From assembly GCF_963678635.1 (NCBI RefSeq), contig NC_087068.1:7223907-7287906 (forward strand): a DNA stretch of 64,000 nucleotides, in the 5' to 3' direction. Positions 10,673 through 24,400 of the stretch are shown one piece after another (within the stretch, counting starts at the first letter, position 1; every line of letters starts with the position of its first letter). The notes beneath the pieces were generated by a model. The model did no database searches. It saw nothing but the letters and a program-made list of their open reading frames with translations, and was not told the DNA's origin. The translations under genes were made by a program, and so were the position numbers. Source of the DNA: Symsagittifera roscoffensis. Its lineage: Eukaryota > Xenacoelomorpha > Acoela > Convolutidae.

Positions 10673-11112
10673 CAAGGGCGGATCTAGGATTTTCTCGAGG
10701 GGGGCGGAGGGCGGATTTTCAAAAAATTTTCGAAAATTTTGTCGACCTTTGTTTTAGGTCGACCAAATCGTTTTTTCGAGCTCTCCCAAAGCACTGTTTT
10801 GTCCCTATTTTGGCCAAATTTTCTGCGCCGCAGGCAAAATTTTGAAAAAATAGGCCAAGACAAACGTTTTTAGGCACTTTTTGGAAAATTTTGACCGAAA
10901 AATTGCGTTTTTTCGCCGCGCGCTCCCCCCTCAAAATTAGTATATATTGGCGCCAAAGGCACCTTTAGAAAAATTTTAAGATTGGTCGGCCAAAACTGGA
11001 TTTCTTAAAAGTACCAAAGGGGGGACCCTTTGGGTTGGCAGGGGGTCGAATCCCTGAGGAGAGGGGGGGGGGGCGTCTGGCAACACCCCCCCCCCCCCCT
11101 AAATCCGCCCTG
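10673..11112 (+). mobile_element. hAT-like MITE, copy 1, with perfect 8-bp target-site duplication
   Basis: The 440-bp non-coding element starts caagggcggatctagg and ends with the inverted match cctaaatccgccctg. ATACAGTT occurs immediately on both sides (10665-10672 and 11113-11120). CAGGGG-type termini and an 8-bp duplication are typical of the hAT superfamily. Related copies lie at 16719-17163, 27362-27820 and, inverted, 35639-35998. It contains G and C homopolymer runs near its right end and no transposase. Confidence 0.88.
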
Positions 11113-11781
11113 ATACAGTTACAGGTAATAGGAAAAAGCATATCATACTATTCCATATTATAGAAAAACCCTTATCTTGCCACATTCATACCAATTGATT
11201 TTCTATAAAACCGTAGGATAGGCATTCTTTGTCAACCTGGGGATTCGTGTGATTAACTTATTTCATAACGTGCCGGAAAAGTTGTTTAAATAAGTTTTCG
11301 ATAGCAGTTTATCTGAAAAAACCTATAAAAGCTTAACTGTTGAGATAAACATGAACAATAAAAGCAAGCTGATTCGTAGAACAAAAAACTTTTCATTGGT
11401 GTTTTTTGTGGTGTGAATTTCAGTACTTAATGAAACTACTGCTAGCAGTAATATTATTGACAAAAGTACATCTGTAGAAAATTAGGAACATTTAGCTTGA
11501 CGATGATGAAGGGCGACAGGAATTTAGAGGCAAAGCAAATTAGACGTCACTATTAAAATGCTATACTAAAAAAATAGAACTTTGGACGAATAACAAAACG
11601 ATGACATGTATTGTGCTTTTTGCATAAAACAAAAATTCACAAATAGTAAAAACGTATATAGCCCACTTGCAAATCAAAATATTCATTCTAAATTATTTAT
11701 AAAACGGTAATTTGGATATTGTAAAACATTTTTGTAATGCGTAGATCATATAAGTGAAACATTTGTCACGTTATCTAAATG

Positions 11782-11799
11782 TTTCACGTATACGTGAAA
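11782..11799. repeat. perfect 18-bp palindrome, copy 1
   Basis: TTTCACGTATACGTGAAA is its own reverse complement. It lies inside the 372-bp satellite unit, next to further CACGT-like and TTTCAC sequences. Confidence 0.95.
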
Positions 11800-12153
11800 A
11801 GTTTGTGCATCTACGAAAGCTAAAACGAAATTTATTTGAAGTCACTCAAACTGAACAAAACTGGCTGTATCAAGACAAAGTCCTGAATGTTTCGACTGCC
11901 TTTTAAGGGTCTATGAAGCATTAATGATACGAAAAATTAATTGTAATAAATTAAAATGTTTTTGTTTCTTAAATATGAGGTTTTATTGGAAAAATGATTT
12001 AACGAAATTTATTTGAAGTCACCCAAGCCGAACAAAAACTATGAATATTGACAAACATTCTAAATTATTTATAAAACGGTAATTTGGATTTTGTAAAACA
12101 TTTTTGTAATGCGTAGATCATATAAGTGAAACATTTGTCACGTTATCTAAATG

Positions 12154-12171
12154 TTTCACGTATACGTGAAA
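12154..12171. repeat. perfect 18-bp palindrome, copy 2
   Basis: The same TTTCACGTATACGTGAAA lies exactly one 372-bp unit to the right of copy 1. Confidence 0.95.
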
Positions 12172-12574
12172 AGTTTGTGCATCTACGAAAGCTAAAACGA
12201 AATTTATTTGAAGTCACCCAAACTGAACAAAACTGGCTGTATCAAGACAAAGTCCTGAATGTTTCGACTGCCTTTTAAGGGTCTATGAAGCATTAATGAT
12301 ACGAAAAATTAATTGTAATAAATTAAAATGTTTTTTTTTTCTTAAATGTGAGGTTTTATTGGAAAAATGATTCAACGAAATTTATTTGAAGTCAGCCAAG
12401 CTGAACAAAACTGGTTGCATCAAGACAAAGTCCTGAATGTTTTGACTGCCTTTTAAGGGTCTATGAAGCATTAATGATACAAAAAATTAATTGTAATAAA
12501 TTACAATGAATTGTTTCTTAAATTTGAGATTTTATTGAAAAAATGATTTAACGAAATTTATTTGTAGTCACCAA

Positions 12575-14290
12575 TACTTAACAAGGCTGCTTGTATCAGG
12601 GCAAAACCCTGAATGTTCCCACTGTCCCCTAATCCGTATCCAATAGGTTCTAGGAAAAGAAAATATTGAAAACCTATAAATTTTGAACTATATCAAAGTG
12701 TGAAATGTTGAGTCGTCCAAAAATAATACAACCAATCTGATTAGCTAGCCTCAATTCATTTCATAACGATTTTGTTGTGCTGGATAATTCGCCACGCATA
12801 AATAGATTGCGCTACGCTCTCAGCAATATCTATAAATTCTTCAAAGCGCGCATAATTTAGTCCAGTACATAGCCACTTTCAATTTTCAAACCTCCAGAAC
12901 TTTACAAAAAATAATCTGAGGTAAAATATTTTTTAGACTTGAACTGATGAATTTGATATCTCCAATGGGGTATGAAAAATTTGTCGAAAACTATTATTTC
13001 GATCGGCGAAAATTGAGTGAATAAAAAACCACACCGTGCATAAATATTCCGTTTTCTTCGAAAGTCGGAGCAACAAGCTTCCGACAAAAACAACACAGTT
13101 CGAGTAGTTTCCAATGATATTAATTTGTTCATTCATTTTTCAAAATTCACTCTTTGGTGACTTCTAATTTGCTTGTCGTCTAATTCTTAGGTACTGACTG
13201 TGAACCAAACCGATTACAGCTAAATTTTAGGTAGCAATTTAGTTGATAACGTTTTTTGTCAGGTCAGCTTTTGCATACAAAAATTTGAAGTTTTCCTGTA
13301 AACAATTTCGATGCTGAGCCAAACTTCAATATATAGTTGAACTGCCGCGTGTTATTCTTTTTTCAATAGTTCTTAATCTGATATCGTCTTTAGAAGGCCT
13401 GGATGGACTTTTTGATAAATTTGAAAAACAAATGGTGAATGAACAAACAGTAAATCTGATAAACCTGTGGAGAGCAATTAAACGCAGGGAGAGCACATTA
13501 ACTTCTCTCAAAAAATCAAACAGCTAGGCTAAAATTATCAGGTGAAATAATTTTGATGTCCTTTGAGAGCAGTTAAACTGATAACTTTCTTAGAATATAC
13601 TGTTTTTTGTGTTAAATTAAAAAAATATTTTCTTAGGGCAGAAGTTATTGACTGCTTCGCCTTTGTCAGCAAAAAATTTAGAGGTCTGTCTAAATGATCT
13701 CTAACGTCAATTGTTTCACCTTCTAATCGAGCTGTCGCAAGAAAGTATCAAAACAACACAAAAACTAACCGTAAAACTAACACAACTCGTCTGCAAGGAT
13801 ATGGGCACCTGCAATGTTCGTTCTTAAAGAGCAAAAAATAAGAACAATATTAACTTTTTTGAAATTCATCTCACTAAAATCCTGAACTGGTTTCAGTGAC
13901 CAGGCACTTCAGAATTATTTCTTGTTCATTGAAAAACTTATCGTTCGAAGAAAACGGAAAAATTATGCTTGGTGTGGTTTTTTTATTCAGTCAATTTTCG
14001 GTGATTGAAGTAATAGTTTGGACAAAAAATTTTTCTTCCCCATTGAAGATGTTGACTTTCTAAAATCAAATTTAAAAAGATATTTTACATCCAAGCGTTT
14101 TTTGCACAGATTTGTGCACTTAAAATATGCCAATTTGGCCATGCTCTGGACTAAATTATGAGCGCTTGGTATATAATAATGAGTTTATAATGATTTTATT
14201 TTCCTACAAACTATTAGATATGGCTTAAGGGGCAGTTGGAACATTCCGGGCTTTGCCCTGATATATAAGCAGTCTTGTTTGTCTTTAGGC
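12575..14290. repeat. long imperfect inverted repeat (foldback-like)
   Basis: The left arm (about 12575-13140) matches the reverse complement of the right arm (about 13880-14290). Landmarks include 'gaataaaaaaccacacc' at about 13018 against its complement at about 13973, 'ccaatgggg' against 'ccccattga', and 'cataatttagtccag' near 12850 against its complement near 14150. The left arm overlaps the end of the satellite array. Arms are perhaps three-quarters identical by eye. A relative with the same motifs lies at about 20640-21000. No transposase is seen in the loop. Confidence 0.65.
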
Positions 14291-15387
14291 TTTGGCACAA
14301 CAATTTTACTCAAATGATTTTCAAAACTCTGAGATATTCGGTGCAAAACTTACGATTTCAATTGACAATGCCTTTAAAAAATAGTTCTCTAACAAATCAT
14401 AACAGTTTGTAGCGGTTTTGTCTGAAATGGCTAGCATACAACTTGTATTAGTTTTGTTACATAACTTGGCGATAGTTTCCGTAATTGGCTTTGATTTTAA
14501 TGCCTTGGAAAGATTGCTTAGGTTGAGGTATATACATTTTGAAAATGTTCGTGTTCTGTTCGTGTTTCTTGCATGCGTTCTAGGCAAGAGATTGTAATGG
14601 TCGCATCCCTCATGATGGAGAGGACGGATGTTCCGAAATTATTTTCAGCGATTTTCAGCCAATCACAGTTGAGCGTTCAAAAACTTTAAAAAAAGTCGCG
14701 AAAATCTCACAGAAAGCAAATAAATCCAGGAAATTAAAACTAACATTGTCCGGTTAGAAGAAAAAAGCAGATAAATGACTTTTCAAAGTCGGATATTGGA
14801 AAAAACCTAAGGCTGTTTTCCAGTTCCCCCTTTCACTTTTTCTGAAATTCAATATATAAAAGTATATTTAAATTGACTTTTCATGTTATAAATTGCACTA
14901 AAACGTTTCAGCGTGAACAAGTGAACAAATTTCTACAACATGCAGAATACAAGAGAACAATTTTTGATCAGCTTTATTTTGTAATTTTACGAGGGGGGTG
15001 GGAAACTGGAAAAGAGCTAAACCTAACACCGAAATTTCAAAAATGAAAAATAAAGCAAAAAAAGTAATAGTATATCTGCATTTTCTATCGACTTTGAGAA
15101 CACCCCTCCATCATGAGAACACGCCCCTCTCCGCTTGTATTGAATTTCGAAATTTGTTCACATCTCGACGCTACGTGTCTCGATTTGTGTCAATAAAATT
15201 TCTCGGTGCAATTTTTAGCTGTTGTTTATCTAGTACAACTCGGCTATTCTGATAGACTTTTGAATTGAAAATTCAGATTGTGCCTCTGTTAATTTTCGAT
15301 CTTTCGCTCTTTCTGGCACGTGGAACTTCCCTGGTTATGGGATCAGTTTTTAAACCTTATATTATATCCAGCACAGAGTGGACTGAC
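14290..15387. other. no gene recognised
   Basis: Short open stretches exist, such as 14587-14321 on the minus strand, but none has a domain or splice context. Further 3' exons of the coiled-coil gene ending at 15388 were sought here and not found. Confidence 0.4.
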
Positions 15388-15481
15388 CTTGAACTGTTTG
15401 ACTTGTTTCTGCAGCTGTCTAATCTCCTGTTTAGAGGCCACCAGCTGGTCTCTCAATTCAACCACCTGTTCTGATCGAACA
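15388..15481 (-). CDS. coiled-coil gene, exon 6
   Basis: The acceptor is tttag|T and the donor AAG|GTCAGT. The first base completes a Ser codon carried over from exon 5. The product is a Glu/Gln/Leu heptad segment (EQVVELRDQL...QLQKQVKQ). The later acceptor at 15471 gives an immediate stop and was rejected. Confidence 0.6.
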
Positions 15482-18400
15482 CTAAACATTCAACCACAGA
15501 AGATACTAGACTATCAAGTAAACTGCAACTATAGGTCCGTCGCCTACCTCTAAATTTTGTGGAACGAACTTTGTATTCAGGTATTTTTCCCACGGAAAAC
15601 TGGATACCAATAAAGAACGTCGGCGGATAAACAACAAACCCCCATGTCTACAAACCGCCATATCTTGAAGCCTAAATTGCATCAGAATAAAGTAAATAAC
15701 ATCAGAATTACCTAATAATTGCATAACAACAAGGACAATCTGTCGTTATGTTACATAACAGTATTAAGTTTTGGCTTGTTGGAATCGTAATCCTAGTTTC
15801 GGTTTGATGGACCTTGGGCTTGTTGGCCTACCACCAGAACGGCAGATGATGTTGAAATGATTGGTACAGATTTCGTCCTATTTATTTGATTAACAGATTT
15901 CGTCCCATATGCAAACATCATATCATCCCATGTCCAAATTTGTGGGACGAAATCTGTGTGCGCTTTGAAATGGGACGAAATCTGTTGAAATTAAAATGGG
16001 ACGAGATCTGTCATGGGACGAAATGTCACAGCCGTTAAAATACCTTTTTATTGTGGTTTATGCGATTACATAAGCTACACATTAGCGATTCGTGAAATAC
16101 TGTTTTTTCACATAAGTAGTTTTGTTCTTCAGAGTCTTAAAAATGCTTCGCTATTAGCTGTATTCAGGCGAGGAACGGTATTTGTGAGAGGTGGAATTGC
16201 TGGGGGAGGGGAGCTTCGAAGGGCGAAATGTGTTTATGTCGAAATGTGCGAGCGATTAAATTACATAATAATAATATTAAGACATTTATCCACGGGGGAA
16301 AGGACCAACACAAGAGCTGTACAGCTCATCACGGCGAACCGCTGTTGTGCCCCTGTTTAAGAACTACATGCAATTTTTGGTTATTTTTCTGGGCTGGGTA
16401 ATGTTGCCTCACCCTCAAGCAACGAGCACGGATCATGGTGGGCCTCGAACATCCGATCTTTCGATTGAGAGGCGGAGACGTAACCACTTCACCACCGCTC
16501 CCCAAATGTTAGTAGTAGTGTATACCTAGCAGACTGTTGTAGGAGGGAGGCCACTTGACCTTTGAGTTGTTCCACTTTGTCCTCCTTCTGCTCAACCGAA
16601 GACAGTCGCTCACTCCTCACAGCTTCCATTGCATCCTCACACTACAAAAAAAATAATTTGATAGCATATTTATAACACAGAGGCGAAAAAACACAGATAT
16701 AACACACACATAAAAAAGCAGGGGCGGATCTAGGACTTTCTCGAGGGGGGCGGATTTTCAAGTAATTTTCGAAAAATTTTGTTGGCCTTTTTTCGTAACT
16801 TTCTGAGCTTTTTTTTCCAAATTGATTTCACGAGCTCTCCCAAAGTACCAGAAAGACACTGTTTTCGCCAAGTTTTCTGCGCTGCAGGCAAATTTTTGAT
16901 AAAACAGGCCAAAAAAGGCGTTTTTAGGCATTTTTTGGAAAAAATTTACCACAAAAATTCGCGCTTTTTGGCGCGAGCTCCCCCCTCAAATTCAGTATAA
17001 ATTGGCGCCAAAGACGCCATTAGAAAAAAATTTAGAGTCCCTCAGCCAAAAATGGATATCTCAAAATAGAACAGGGGTGACCCTTTGGGTCGGCAGGGGG
17101 TCGAATCCCTGAGAGACGAGGCGTCAGGCACCCCCCTCCCCCTCCCCCCTAAGTCTGCCCCTGAAAAAAAAAACATAATTCAAAAAACTTAAATATCTTA
17201 GAAAAAACAAGGTGAAACAAATTTTCGTATGTCTCGATAAAAATTAACTAGCTAAAACTGGAGGTACATGTTAGGTAATTTTGGAACTTTTTTTTTATAA
17301 TTACGCGGAATGAAACGGGTAATCTCAAAATTTCAAAAATTGTACTTTGCCTAATCCTTCTACTTAAAAAAGCAAGAGTGAAAAATTGTTAAAAATTGGA
17401 ACTTTCCCAAACAGATAATATTTTTTTTACAAAAAATTAAAAGTTCGCCGCGCAGGAATAATTCTCGAACCTGGTTTTTTTCGATTGAACCCTTCATCTC
17501 GAATTTGATTTGGTAGTTTCTAAGCAACGTCAAAAAGTTTCTACAAAACGGTCAAAAGTTCAAAAATTTGACTTTCTTATATTTTTTCTGCAAAAGATAG
17601 TGGCCGCTAAGCAGAGGAAATTCCTAAAACCAAGTTTACCGATTGATCACTAAGCTTAACAATTGGCCGTGTAGTTTTCGATAAAAGTTGTAAAATATTC
17701 GAAAATTTGTTCAATAAAGCATTCATTTGACTTATCCGAGAAATATAGCTTTTTGTGCAAAAAAACATTGAGCACAACTGCTCATACAGAAGAGATCCAC
17801 ACAATTTGTTATTTTGTTTGAACGCAAAACCTCAAGTTTGGGAGTATAGTTTTTGAGAAAAGTCAAATAATTTCATAAATGTTTAAAATAATCAAAAAGT
17901 GAGTTTTCCTAGGGCCATAACTATTTGTGTTTCAAAAGTCTGGCGTTTTCAATTATGCAAGGGATTTTTCCACAGCCCGATGTTCAGCCTAAAATCTCAG
18001 ATTTAGGAAAGTAGTTTTCGAGAAAAATCGAAAAGTTTTAAAAAAACGCTTAAAAACAAAATTTTTGACTGATCTGAAAGCCATAACTTTTTGCGACAAA
18101 AAAATTGGGCACAGCAGCTGCTTCTGTAGGGTAATTTTCTACAACCCGTTCTTTGGATTGAGCCCAAAATCTTAGACTTGGGAGGGTAGTTTTCAAGAAA
18201 ATTCAAGTATAAGATAATTTAGGCGTAGCCACATATGCAACGGAGCTTCTAACAACACTTTTTTTCAAATGAACCTAAAATCTGCAATTTAGGATGTAGT
18301 TATCGAGAGAAACCAAAAAGATTCGAAAAAGGTAGAAAAGTCAATTATTTGATTATTTCGGGGGTCATTTCTTTTTGTTTTAGAAAAAATTGGGTGTAGC

Positions 18401-21400
18401 CACTTGTGCAGGGAATTTTCCGGAACCTTTTCCATCTATTGAACCCAAAATCTCCAAATTGAGATGATAGCTTTCGAGAAAACGAAAAATAATCGAAAAC
18501 TAAGAGTCAAAACTCCCCCCCCCCCCCCCCCCCCCACCTCCCACAAACATTTTCGAAGGCAGTAGATAGTGGGGTAAAGTAATGAGACTAGCGAGTTAAA
18601 CAGACACACAGGAGAGAAGGCGGTTTTTTCATTGATACTCCGTTTTTGAAAAAATGGTAGCGCAGTTTTCGAGAAACACTGAAAATTTTGCAAAAAGGAA
18701 AAAAATATCCAAAGAATCTCAAAAAGAATAAAAAGACTAAAAACCGAACCCCATACATTCCCTTGGCAAACATTCCCAAGCAAGGTATTTATTTGAGTTT
18801 TACATTAGCAACGAAAAAAAATTACGAAGCGGAAATAAAACCGACAATTTTTGAGCAGACACCAGTGGAGCCGAAATTTCTAAAAAAAAAGTTTTTAAAA
18901 ATTTTAAGTCTCCCTGAAACTACATTGATCAACATTTGCAACTATCCTGATAGTCGCCTACAGCACAACAAAAATTCCTGATTCGACAAACCTTAAGCAG
19001 ACCGACGAAAGTCCGATTATTCAATTTTTACCACACATTCTGAAAAAAAGAAGGCTCTGACGGGACTTTATGAAGCAAAAGCAACCGCGTTACTTCCAGG
19101 CCAAGCGGGAAGGAAACAATGCACTATAAGACGTCTCAGTTGATATGACATGAGTCGATTACAGTTTAGCCGAATAACCCTTTGAAGCGAAAAAAAAACT
19201 AAAACAGAACGGGAAATTAAAACGCATGCATGATAAACAAAGTCTGTATAAAATATGTCTGTCGAGTAAAAAAATGTCTGGAGAAAAAATCACCCCGAGC
19301 ACAAGCATCCCGTTAAGCTTTTCACAGGAGAATCTGATTTCAATAACGTTGTCTGTCATTTTGATGCGCGGAATACAGCAAGTAGTACGGCAATAATTCG
19401 CGAAATAAAAAAAGACAATTGTCTTTTTTTTTCTTCAAAAATACAGAAAAAGAATCAAGAGAGAATTGAACTTAAAATTGGATCATGAAAGTAGCGAAGG
19501 AGCTTTTTAGTCGCAAAAGTCTAGAAAGGGTAAGCTTTGGTCGCAACAGTCACGTCATTTTCTGTGTTGCGCCGTTTATTCTTTGGTCGCGAAATCGTGA
19601 CGGAAGTTTTCGGTCGTGAAAATCTGAAATGGCAACTTTTGGTCGCGAATTTCTGCTTATGCTAAAATTTTGCCGCGAAGGTCAAGACACAAGTCGCGTG
19701 GACTTCGACCCGGCTGCTACTGGACTTAATGCTTATATCATCGTAACTAAATTTCACATCTAAGTTTCTTTAGGGAATGTATTTTTTAAAGTTACTAACC
19801 TGTTTAGTGATTGTTTGTACGTGTTGTGTGTGAGTGGAGTGCATCTGTTCCATCTCTTTAGTCATCTCCTCGATCCTCTCCCTCTGCCTCTCCACCTCCT
19901 CTCCCCTCTCTTCGTTCTCCTCACACTTCACACTCATTACACCATTCTCATCTTCCAGCTAAAAACAAAACTGAAGAATATCAGGTAATTATTAGGAACA
20001 ACGATAAAAACAAAGTAAGAGTAAGGCCTCCTAAAAGCAAGGGTTCTTGAAAATGAACAGCGCTGAATGCTCCAACTAGCCTTTAAAGAATCTGCATTAT
20101 TTTTGGTTTAAAAAAAAGATAAATTTCAGAAAGAATCTATGTTTCAAAAACTTGATAAACAGGTCTTCACCCTAAACGTAAAATCAAATAGAAGTTTCTC
20201 ATTAAGTAACACGTTGTTCCGATTAGTTAGCTTGCCTCGATTTTCCTGAAATGTTTAATTTGCAGCTTAAGCTAGACGTTTGAATGGAAACTGGAAAAGA
20301 GCGATTTGATGGTCTCCAAAAAACTGTTACGAATTGGCTCGTTTTCTATACCCCCTCCTCTCCTCAAACGAGCATCAATATTATGGTGTAATGATTAGTT
20401 TTACAAGGTTAATTATTAACATCGAATATGTTTGTCATGGCCTCACGAAGATCTTATATGTTTGTCATAGTTAATTTGTATAATAATTGGACAAGTTGAA
20501 CAAAATCTTACATGTTAAACTTGCAGGTGGGGGAAGGATAAAAGCCAGCGAAATTTTTCTGGGATTTCTGAGGAAAAATCTGTCACAAAAATGATTAAAT
20601 TTTGCATAGTGAGTGATACGCATTCGTGTATAGGGCACTCTTAAACAATTTTTCAGTTTCGTCCAGTAGTTTAAGAGTAAAATGACGCAATTTGCAATTT
20701 TTTGAATTTGTTGTTCCGAGTTTCGAAGACAGTCCGGGATATCTATGCTAAGTGTGATATTATTTCATTGAGTCAATTTTCGACTTATTAACGAAACGTT
20801 TTTGACGGAAAATTTTTATAGCATCAGAAAGATTTTGTTGTCCTGAGCTCAAATTTAAAAAGATATTTTTACCTGTGGCCATTTTTCGTAAAGTAAGGGT
20901 GATTTGAAAATTGCTACTTTGGCCAATTCGTGATATATATTTTTAATTTCGATATATTGCATTCTTATACAATGCGTATAGGCGAATTAATGCGTTCCAA
21001 AATGAATTGAGGCCAACATTTTAATCCTAATAACACAAAACGAGACGTCAAATTCAGTCATAATAATTGTCGGAACAATAAGAGGATCACTCCAAAAATT
21101 AAACTCCATAAAAGAAACAAAAACTAAATAGAAAAAAAACATAAAAGGCGTTTTTCATCCCATTCTAAGAACCAACGGATCGATGAGTAAACATGAAAAA
21201 AATACCAAAAAAGTCGACATTAGATTTTTGGATTGGATTTTAAGTTAACTTCTTCACTTGCCCCCTTATAGCAAAAAAAAATTGAACGCAACTTCAGATA
21301 TGGTATAAGATTTATGAAAGCGTTTTTTTCGGCAAGAAAAAAAAAGAACAACTCATTTCTGCTGATCAAGCTACTGATCATTGTTTAGATTTTAAAAAAT

Positions 21401-24400
21401 AAGGCGAGGGTTACGGAACACTTTTATCAGGTACTGCAATGATACCTTTGCAATTATTCAGTTATCAACGCTCTATCATGGGGCACCATTTTCTAAAACA
21501 TTCTGAAGATGAAATTTGTAGAATTGGGGGAAACTACGATATCTCTGGGTCGGTCTGTTCCTTATATTTTCCCATCGTCGCAATATATTGGCTTTGGTAC
21601 TGAGGTCAGTAGGGCAACTGAGTCTCAATAATTTCCACCATCCCTAAAGGGTTGATTTGGTGGTTAGTTGTTCTTTATTGCTGATGCTGCTTGCACCCTT
21701 GATCAGTACTCTCTTAGCTGTATCCTTGTTTCAGTTCGCAACAACACTTCCAATATCAATGATGAAATAAAAAATTTAAAAGAAAGCAGAACAGCCTATA
21801 ATTGGCCGAGATATAATTTAAAAATTCTTTCAAGGGAATGTATCTGCGATAACTTCAATTAGTGACTTTCGCAGTTTAAACTACCCTGAGTTGTACTACT
21901 TTTCACAATTTTCTCCTTTTCTGGAGAACGTCTCCCAATTTCTGAACGTCCCGAAAAAACTTGTAGCCCGATAATTTAGAAGCTTTCGCGAAGTTATTTC
22001 TTAAAGGCTTTTCGTAACCTTTTCTAAGTCTTACTCGACTTATCGGTTTCTCAGTTGTCTCTTTTTCTCTCTTTGACAACCAACTAGCCCGTGTCGTCAT
22101 CGCCCGATCGGGTTCCCATCCTAACATAAGGTGTACCTTGCCACTATCTATCATGTCCCAAAGTTTTGACTCCCACCCTTTCGTGTTATTCAGGATATCT
22201 TCTTCCATTGCCATGCTCCTATTACTGCCACTTTCTTCTGAGACTACTTTTTTAGTCTGGTTGATATTCTAAATAGATCATTCGCCAAGCTGAGCTGAAA
22301 CCAACGTTTGGCAAGACCACTTTAATTACTTGCACTACTTCCTTGTTCCAAAGTAAAAGCTATATCCCTTTCAGCTTCTTGAGTTCCCAATGCATGAACT
22401 CCCTCCTATTATAAATTAGATGATCAATTCCCACTTTCAAGGGGCGGAGGCTGTGGAAGGTGCCACTTTCTGGTGTTAATCACAGTGTTTTCTATGCAAT
22501 TTTAGTCCTAAGCGTCCAAAGGTCAAAAAAAGGTCACCCCTAGGTCGCCCGCGGTCAATTTTCGGATAATCGGTTTGAATTCATATGGCGACTGTACCTG
22601 CCAAGTTTAATCCAAATCTGACAACTACTACCTGAGTTTTTTTTTAACAATTTTTGTGTTCATTATCACTTCGTGTTCGTTCCAAAGTAAAAAGCTATAT
22701 CCCTTTCAGCTTCTTGAGTTCCCAATGCATGAACTCCCTCCTTTTATAAATTAGATGATCAATTCCCACTTTCAAGGGGCAGAGGCTGTGGAAAGTGCCA
22801 CTTTCTGGTGTTAATCACTGTGTTTTCTATGCAATTTTAGTCCTAAGCGTCCAAAGGTCAAAAAAATTTCACCCCTAAGTCACCCGCGGTCAATTTTCCG
22901 ATAATCGGTTTGAGGTCACATGGGGATTCTACCTGCCAAGTTTAATCCAAATCTGACAAAGCTACCTGAGTTTCTCCCTTTTTAGTGTCCTTTTTCATTT
23001 TTTTCAAGGAAAGGTCAATTAACACCGGAAAAGGTCGCCAGAGGGTTATAATTTACAGAAAGATTTTTTACCATGGTAAGTCATACTATCCATCGGTGCA
23101 AATTGAACGCAACTTCGGACATGGTATAAGATTTATAAAACGATTTTTCTCGGCTAGCAATCAATGTTTAGAATTTAAAAAAATTAGGGGAGGGTTACAT
23201 AAAACTTCCATCAGGTACTGCAATGATACCTTGGCAGTTGTTCAGTTATCAACGCTCTATCACGGGGCATCACTTTTTAAATTATTTTGGAGACCAAAGA
23301 TGTAGAATTGGGGGGAAATTACGATATCTCTGGATCGGACCCTTGATCAGTACTCTCTTAGCTGTATCCTTGTTTCAGTTCGCAACAACACTTCCAATAT
23401 TAATGATGAAATAAAAAAATTTAAAAAAAGCAGAACAGCCTATAATTGGCCGGAATATAATTTAAAAAATCATTCAAAGGAATGTATCTGCGATATTTTT
23501 AATTACTGACTTTCGCAGTTCCAATTACCCTGAATTGTATAACTTTTCACAGTTTTCTCCTTTTCCGGAGAACGTTTCCCAACTTCTGAACGTCCCGCGA
23601 AATTTTTTAGCTCGATAATTTAAAAGGTTTCGCGAAGTTATCTCTTAAAGGCTTTTCGTAATTTTTTCCAAGTGTCACTGGACTTATCGGTTTCTTAGTT
23701 TTCTCTTTCTCTCTCTTTGAGAACCAACTAGCCCGTGTTGTCATCGCCCGATCGGGTTCCCATCCTAACATAAGGTGTTACTTGCCACTATCTATCATGT
23801 CCCAAAGTTTTGACTCCCACCCTTTAGTGTTATTCAGGATATCTTCTTCCTTTGCCATGCTCCTATTACTGCCACTTTCTTCTGAGACTATTCTTTTAGT
23901 CTGGTTGATGTTCTATTAATAGATCATTTGCCAAGCTGAGCTGAAACCAACGTTTGGCAAGACCACTTTAATTACTTGCACTACTTCCTTGTTCCAAAGT
24001 AAAAGCTATATCCCTTTCAGCTTCTTGGGTTCCCAATGCATGATTTCCCTCCTATTATAATTTAGATGATCCATTCCCACTTTCAAGGGGCGGAGGCTGG
24101 GGAAGGTGCCACTTTCTGGTGTTAATCACAGTGTTTTCTCTGCAATTTTAGTCCTAAGCGTCCAAAGGTCAAAGAAAGGTCACCCCTAAGTCACCCGCGG
24201 TCAATTTTCCGATAATCGGTTTGAGGTCACATGGGGATTGTACCTGCCAAGTTTAATCCAAATCTGACAAAGCTACCTGAGTTATTCCCTGTTTAGTGTC
24301 CTTTAACATTTTTTTCAAGGAAGGTCAATTAACACCGGAAAAGGTCGCTAGAGGGTTATGGTTTACAGATATTTTTTTTTACCAGGGTGAGTCATATTAT

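Larger units (their letters stand above)
11684..12600. repeat. satellite-like tandem array (monomer about 175-197 bp; 372-bp higher-order unit)
   Basis: The start 'aacgaaatttatttg.agtca' recurs near 11825, 12001, 12198, 12375 and 12550. A longer unit of 372 bp (11684 and 12056) is repeated almost exactly and carries an 18-bp palindrome. The last monomer is the most diverged. No coding potential is seen. Confidence 0.9.

Noticed and set aside
14321-14587. Minus-strand frame of 88 codons as a further exon of the coiled-coil gene
   Set aside because: It is not heptad-like, lacks a matching acceptor/phase, and overlaps the inverted-repeat arm.
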